Source of the DNA: an uncultured bacterium
Lineage (GTDB): Bacteria > Verrucomicrobiota > Kiritimatiellia > RFP12 > UBA1067
Assembly (NCBI GenBank): GCA_946401765.1
Contig: CAMIVJ010000137.1
Span: 1-7,127 of the forward strand
DNA: 7,127 nt
Reading direction: 5' to 3'
Below the pieces are notes generated by a model. It worked only from the letters and a program-made list of their open reading frames with translations. It was not told the origin of the DNA and made no database searches. A program made the translations under genes and the position numbers. Positions 1-4,200 of this stretch are shown here, piece after piece; position 1 is the first letter of the stretch, and each line of letters opens with the position of its first letter.

Positions 1-1163
1 GCCTCGTTCGCGAAGTCGCTGTAGCCCTTGATCGCGATGTTGGAGGAGCAGTCGAGCTGCGTCATGCCGCAGTCGAGCGCTCGGTTGCGCGACTCAGGCC
101 TCTCGCGCGCCGTCACGATCATGCCCGTGTACGGCACAGAGAGGCGCATTATGACGAGGATGCGGCGGAACGTCTCGTCGTCGATCAGCCACGGGCTCTC
201 CTCCGGCACCTTCGTGCCCGACGCGGGCTCGAGACGAGGGAAAGAAATTGTGTGCGGACCGATGTTGAACCAGCGTTCGAGGTCGCGCGCGTGGAGAATC
301 GTCGCAAGCACCTCGAAGCGCCAGTCGCACAGGCCGTAGAGAACGCCGAGCCCCACGTCGTCCACGCCCGCCTCCATGCAGCGGTGAAAGCAGGTGGTGC
401 GCCAGTCGTAGTTGCCCTTCACGCTCCAAGCCGGATGCATCTGCTCATACAGCTTGCGGTTGTACGTCTCCTGGAACACCTGGAACGTGCCGATGCCCAC
501 GCCGCGAAGCACCTTGAGGTCGTCGATCGGCAGAGGGGCGGCATTCACGTTCACACGGCGTATGCCCACCTTGTGTCCGCTCTTGGGGGCCGGCACCTGA
601 TGGCCATAGATGGTCTCGATGGTCTCTGCGATGTATTCGGTGGAGGTCTTGGGGTGTTCGCCATAGACGGCGATGAGGCGCTTGTGGCCGATGCGGCCGG
701 CTAGCACGTCGATCTCCTCGCGCACCTCGTCCATGGTGAGAATGCGGCGCTTCTGGTGGTCGTTGCCCTCGCGGAAGCCGCAGTACCGGCAGCCGTTCAC
801 GCAGGGATTGGCCACATAAAGGGGGGCGAAGAACACGATGCGGTTGTCATAGACCTTCTTCTTGATGCGGTCTGCCGCTGCGCGCATCTCCTCGAAGAGG
901 CCGGGATCCGTGACGCGCATGAGGGCGGCAGTCTCGGCTATCTCAAGCGTCTCGCAGGTGGACTCGCTCTTCGCGATTATCTCGCGGATGCGCACAGGAT
1001 CCACATCCTTCGCGTCGGCCTCGGCGAGGGTACGGTTGATGAGGTCTTCGTCGATGAAGTGGCGTCCGCCGGGGAGATACTTGTCGATCTCGGACTTGAC
1101 TATGAAATGCTCCCGGTAGTCCTGTTCGTCCTTGAAGTGGCGTATGCCGTTTATTGTTGCCAT
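1..1163 (-). CDS. hydG: [FeFe]-hydrogenase maturase HydG, radical SAM tyrosine lyase (3' end missing)
   Basis: HydG cleaves tyrosine with S-adenosylmethionine, releasing p-cresol and making the CO and cyanide ligands of the hydrogenase H-cluster in the cytoplasm. The frame starts at the ATG at 1163 (MATINGIRHFKDEQDY) and runs 387 codons off the edge. The radical SAM CX3CX2C motif is CVNGCRYC, Cys 121, 125 and 128 (780-803), preceded by FFAPLYVANP. Further HydG-type marks are YGEHP (167-171), ETYNRKLYEQMHP (232-244), GVDDVGLGVLYGL (266-278) and IGPHTISFPRLEPASG (301-316). ThiH is the close relative, but GPHTIS and the DDVG...VLYGL block fit HydG better, and the frame is already past usual ThiH length without a stop. 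The C-terminal second-cluster cysteines of HydG are outside the window. It has its own extended -10 promoter and Shine-Dalgarno-like site. No other hyd gene is in view. Confidence 0.85.
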   Translation of the reverse strand, partial: MATINGIRHFKDEQDYREHFIVKSEIDKYLPGGRHFIDEDLINRTLAEADAKDVDPVRIREIIAKSESTCETLEIAETAALMRVTDPGLFEEMRAAADRIKKKVYDNRIVFFAPLYVANPCVNGCRYCGFREGNDHQKRRILTMDEVREEIDVLAGRIGHKRLIAVYGEHPKTSTEYIAETIETIYGHQVPAPKSGHKVGIRRVNVNAAPLPIDDLKVLRGVGIGTFQVFQETYNRKLYEQMHPAWSVKGNYDWRTTCFHRCMEAGVDDVGLGVLYGLCDWRFEVLATILHARDLERWFNIGPHTISFPRLEPASGTKVPEESPWLIDDETFRRILVIMRLSVPYTGMIVTARERPESRNRALDCGMTQLDCSSNIAIKGYSDFANE

Positions 1164-1173
1164 GTCTATTCAG

Positions 1174-1180
1174 CCTTCTT
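1174..1180 (-). promoter_or_regulatory. Ribosome binding site of hydG
   Basis: AAGAAGG on the minus strand lies 10 nt before the ATG at 1163. It resembles AAGGAGG with one difference, and the spacing is slightly long. It supports 1163 as the start of hydG. No in-frame start further upstream is needed, because the promoter lies at 1194-1202. Confidence 0.55.
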
Positions 1181-1193
1181 TCGTTGGCGGAAT

Positions 1194-1202
1194 ATTATAC
1201 CA
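1194..1202 (-). promoter_or_regulatory. Extended -10 promoter for hydG
   Basis: On the minus strand TGGTATAAT is a perfect -10 hexamer with the TGn extension. The region 17-19 bp upstream has no good -35 hexamer, which is common for extended -10 promoters. The predicted transcription start is near 1187, giving a leader of about 24 nt before the ATG. It sits in the only AT-rich patch of an otherwise GC-rich window, which supports a real promoter. Confidence 0.6.
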
Positions 1203-1203
1203 C

Positions 1204-1241
1204 AAAAAACCAAAACGCACTCGCCATGGCAACAGCGGCGA
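1204..1241 (-). terminator. Weak second hairpin with interrupted T tract
   Basis: On the minus strand TCGCC (1241-1237) pairs with GGCGA (1225-1221) around an 11-nt loop. After five bases comes TTTTGGTTTTTT (1215-1204). The stem is short and the T run is split by GG, so this is a weak intrinsic-terminator candidate. It may act together with the stronger hairpin just upstream. The T-rich part also lies directly upstream of the -10 element of the next gene. Confidence 0.3.
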
Positions 1242-1243
1242 CG

Positions 1244-1284
1244 TTTGGCGGCTCGGCGGCCAGGTCAACCGCCTAGCCGCCAAA
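1244..1284 (-). terminator. Strong GC-rich hairpin after the giant gene
   Basis: On the minus strand this is TTTGGCGGCT, A, GGCGG, a 9-nt loop, CCGCC, G, AGCCGCCAAA. That gives 10 plus 5 paired bases broken by one A-G mismatch. It starts 14 nt after the TAG stop. No T tract follows directly; the first run of T is about 28 nt further on, so it is not a textbook intrinsic terminator. It may end transcription with help, or protect the 3' end of the mRNA. Confidence 0.5.
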
Positions 1285-1298
1285 CCACCATACACGCG

Positions 1299-4200
1299 CT
1301 AGCGCACGTACAGGACCATGCCGCCGGGCGTGCGGTTCATGAGCGCAAGGCGGCCCCTGAAGACGCCCAGCGAGAACTTCGACGAGTAGTCCTTCTCGCC
1401 GCCAGTCACGCTCACCTCCACGTTGGCGAGATCGGTGTTGACGAGGCTGGGCACCTCTGCGTCCGTGAGGAAGTAGGCGGAGCATACGGGCTTCGCGTCG
1501 AACGCGGCATTGATCTTCTTCAGGCCGAGGAACGTGTCGCGCGAAGGAGCGGCGAACTTAGCGCATGCAAGCTCGCGGTTGTTGTACTTGCCGTTCACTT
1601 CCCAGCTGTTGCTGTCGCCCGCGAAGGCGAACGAGCCGTCAAGCGTGCCCGTGCCCTTCAGCGTGCCGAAGATCGGCATCGCCATCGTGCCGCTCGACGT
1701 GAGCGAAGAGCCGGCGCCGAGCTCGAGATCCTTGTAGATGCCCGAAGGCTCCAGCACGGCGATGTCGCCCAGCGTAGCCGCGAGCTTCAGGTTCGTCTCG
1801 ATCCACTGCTTCTCCGTGGAATCGTCCGGGGCAACGTAGCTGAGCGTCCAGTACTTGTTCTTGTCGTTGTTGGGACCGTACCCGCCCGTGTTGTCGCCCA
1901 CGCGCGCCTCCCAGCGGTGCCAGCCGGGCGTGAGCGTGACCTTGGCGTTCGTGGGATCGCCCCAGCTGCCCACGTTGATCAGCGTCACGCCGTCGATCAC
2001 GAGCATCTTGTAGTCGTCGTAGTGCATGTCGAACGACCACTCGCCGCCCTGGTTCTCCTCGACCTTGAACCAGCCCTGGAATCTGTTGACTTTCTTGTTG
2101 TTGAAATACCCGGTGCTGTCGGTTCCGTCGTTTCCGTGGCGGTGCATGTACTCGACGGACCCGAGGCACTTGATGTGCGTCCAGCTCTCGGTGGTAGCCC
2201 AGTTGTCGTTGCCGTTCTGCCAGCTCCACACGCAGGCGTTGACGCAGGGACGCATCTGCAGCGTGGCGTCGCCGCCGAGCGAAGCACCCGGCTTGAAGGT
2301 TGTGTAGTCGTTGCCATTGTCGGACGAGCTTTCGCCGATGACGAATCCGAACGATCTGCTGTTGTCCTTCCATCCAGTTCCGTTCGCGCCGCTTCCGCCG
2401 GTGCAGTCCTCGAATGCAAGGGTGAACTTGTGCCAGCCGGCGGCGAGCTCAACCGTTCCGCGCGCCGTGGCGCACTTGCTGGCGCTCTTGCACACCTGAG
2501 CGCCGTCCACGTCGAAGCGGATCCAGTCGTCATAGTTGCCCGCGAACGTCCACTGGCCGGCCTTGTCCTCCGGCACATAGAACTCGCCGCGCGTGGCGAT
2601 CGTCGTATAGCGGCGGATGGGATTGCTGCCGTAGTTCTTGTTGGCGAAGGTCCAGAAGTCTGCCGATGCGTACGGATAGCTCCACGCCGTTTCCGTGACC
2701 TGATCGATCACATATCCCGCGACGGCGTATGGATAACGCTCGTCGGAGTACTTCGCCACCTGCGCGTTGACGCCGTCCGCGAGCTTGATGCCGCCCGCGA
2801 ATGCTGAGGTGGCCCGCAGGTCGTTGCCCTCAGTGTTCTCCACTGTGAGCTTGCCCAGCAGCGCGCCCTGCATCTTGTCGTCGTCCGTGCGGCTTCTCGT
2901 GAAGTTCGCCGCGCCCTTGATCGTGAGGTCGCTCGCGCCGGAAAGGCCCTGGTTCCAGTTCACATAGTAGCTGGCGAGATCAAAGGTGACGCTGCCGCCA
3001 AGCTTGTCGTAGCCGAAGAACACGGGGTAGCCCACCGCGCCGCCCCACGCGCCGTTCACGTTCACGAACTCGCCGTCCTGGAGGTCAACCTTGGTGACGC
3101 CCGGCACGCGATGTCCGTTGAAGCCGCTTGATCCCATTTCGAACCTGCCGCCCTCCAGTGTGACCCAGTGGCGTCCTTCCGTGGCGCCAACGCCGTTGCC
3201 GTAAGCCCAGGAATCGGGGCTTTCCGTGTCGTCGTCGTTCGTCGTGATGCCCTTCACCTTCAGGACGGCGTTCTCACGCACGTACGTCTCGGTGCGCGGG
3301 CTGTCGTATCCGGCGAACATGACGATCCCCGAAGCGTCGAGCTCGCCGCCCACGTCAACCGTGTGCACGGACACAACCGCGGGATTCTGGCTCCAGCGGC
3401 CCACATGGAGTTCGCCGGTCACCTTCACCTTTGCACCGGGATCGATCACGATGCGGCCATGCGCGGGACCCTTTCCAGAAGAACCATTTGTGCTGAGGTG
3501 CATATTCTTCACAGTCAGGTCAGAGCCCTCCTTGAGACGGAGGTCACCGGCGTTGTTGATCGTGTATCCCAGATTCAGCTGCGCGATGGAGCCGACCATC
3601 GTGAGCGCCAGTCCGTACTCGGCGTTGTTTCCAGGTCCGTACACGTAGGTGTTGCCGGCTGTCTGGTTCACGTTGATCACGCCCTGCACGTCCATCATGC
3701 CCACAGCCTGCGGACGAATGTCGATCGCGCCGCCGGTGGACGTGATGTTGATCTCGTCGAACTGCGGCCCCGTTCCGCTTCCGGTCATGAAGCCGAACGA
3801 GCCGCCGGTGTGCGTGACGTTGATCTTCTTGGCCTTCGACCCCTCCTTCATGAAGAAGCCGCCTGCCGTGTGCGTCAGCGTGATGTCGGACTGCGCGTCA
3901 AACCCGTTTGCCAGATACGTGTTGCCGCCCGCAATGGCGAAAGTGCCCACGGTCGTCTCTCCGGAGATGTTGTGCGTTCCGTTCTCCACCCTGACCTGCC
4001 CGCCGCCGAGAAGGCCCCCGTTGTAGTTGACGGTCGATCCGCCCTTCATCGTAAACGTTGCACCTTCCGCGACATTGACGACGCCATTGATCGTCGTGGT
4101 GCCGCTCTCGGCGGAGAGCGCGCCGCTACCAGCGCCCACGATGAGCGGAGCCGTCGCTGGATAGGTGGTCGAATAGCCGTGCAACGTGCCGTTGTCGAGC

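Larger units (their letters stand above)
1155..1234. repeat. 10-bp inverted repeat covering the hydG start codon
   Basis: TGTTGCCATG at 1155-1164 and CATGGCAACA at 1225-1234 are perfect reverse complements. The first arm contains the hydG ATG plus the next two codons. The second arm lies upstream of the hydG promoter, mostly in the loop of the weak second hairpin. RNA made by read-through from the giant gene would carry both arms and could pair over the start codon; RNA from the hydG promoter would carry only one. This role is inferred. Confidence 0.4.

Noticed and set aside
1..1163. Annotation of the radical SAM gene as thiH (thiamine biosynthesis)
   Set aside because: ThiH is related, but the GPHTISFPRLEP and GVDDVGLGVLYGL blocks resemble HydG, the frame is longer than usual ThiH, and no thiamine gene is nearby. 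It is kept as a minor alternative.
1299..2165. Classical autotransporter beta-barrel at the C-terminus of the giant protein
   Set aside because: The last 300 residues are occupied by PA14 module 2 and a short tail, there is no series of amphipathic barrel strands, and the protein ends in Arg rather than Phe or Trp.
1639..2373. Minus-strand open frame of 244 codons overlapping the PA14 region in another frame
   Set aside because: It is very rich in Arg, Gln and His, with no fold signature. The overlapping main frame has clear PA14 motifs.
756..2807. Long plus-strand open frame (683 codons) spanning the start of hydG, the spacer and the end of the giant gene
   Set aside because: It runs antisense to two well-supported genes, crosses their intergenic region, and has a low-complexity Ala/Arg/Val/His-rich composition without recognisable domains. 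It is a by-product of GC-rich codon use on the opposite strand.
3624..3884. Repeat region considered as a CRISPR array or DNA satellite
   Set aside because: The repetition is at protein level within one open frame, with unequal unit lengths (20, 24 and 25 residues) and no identical DNA repeats or unique spacers.
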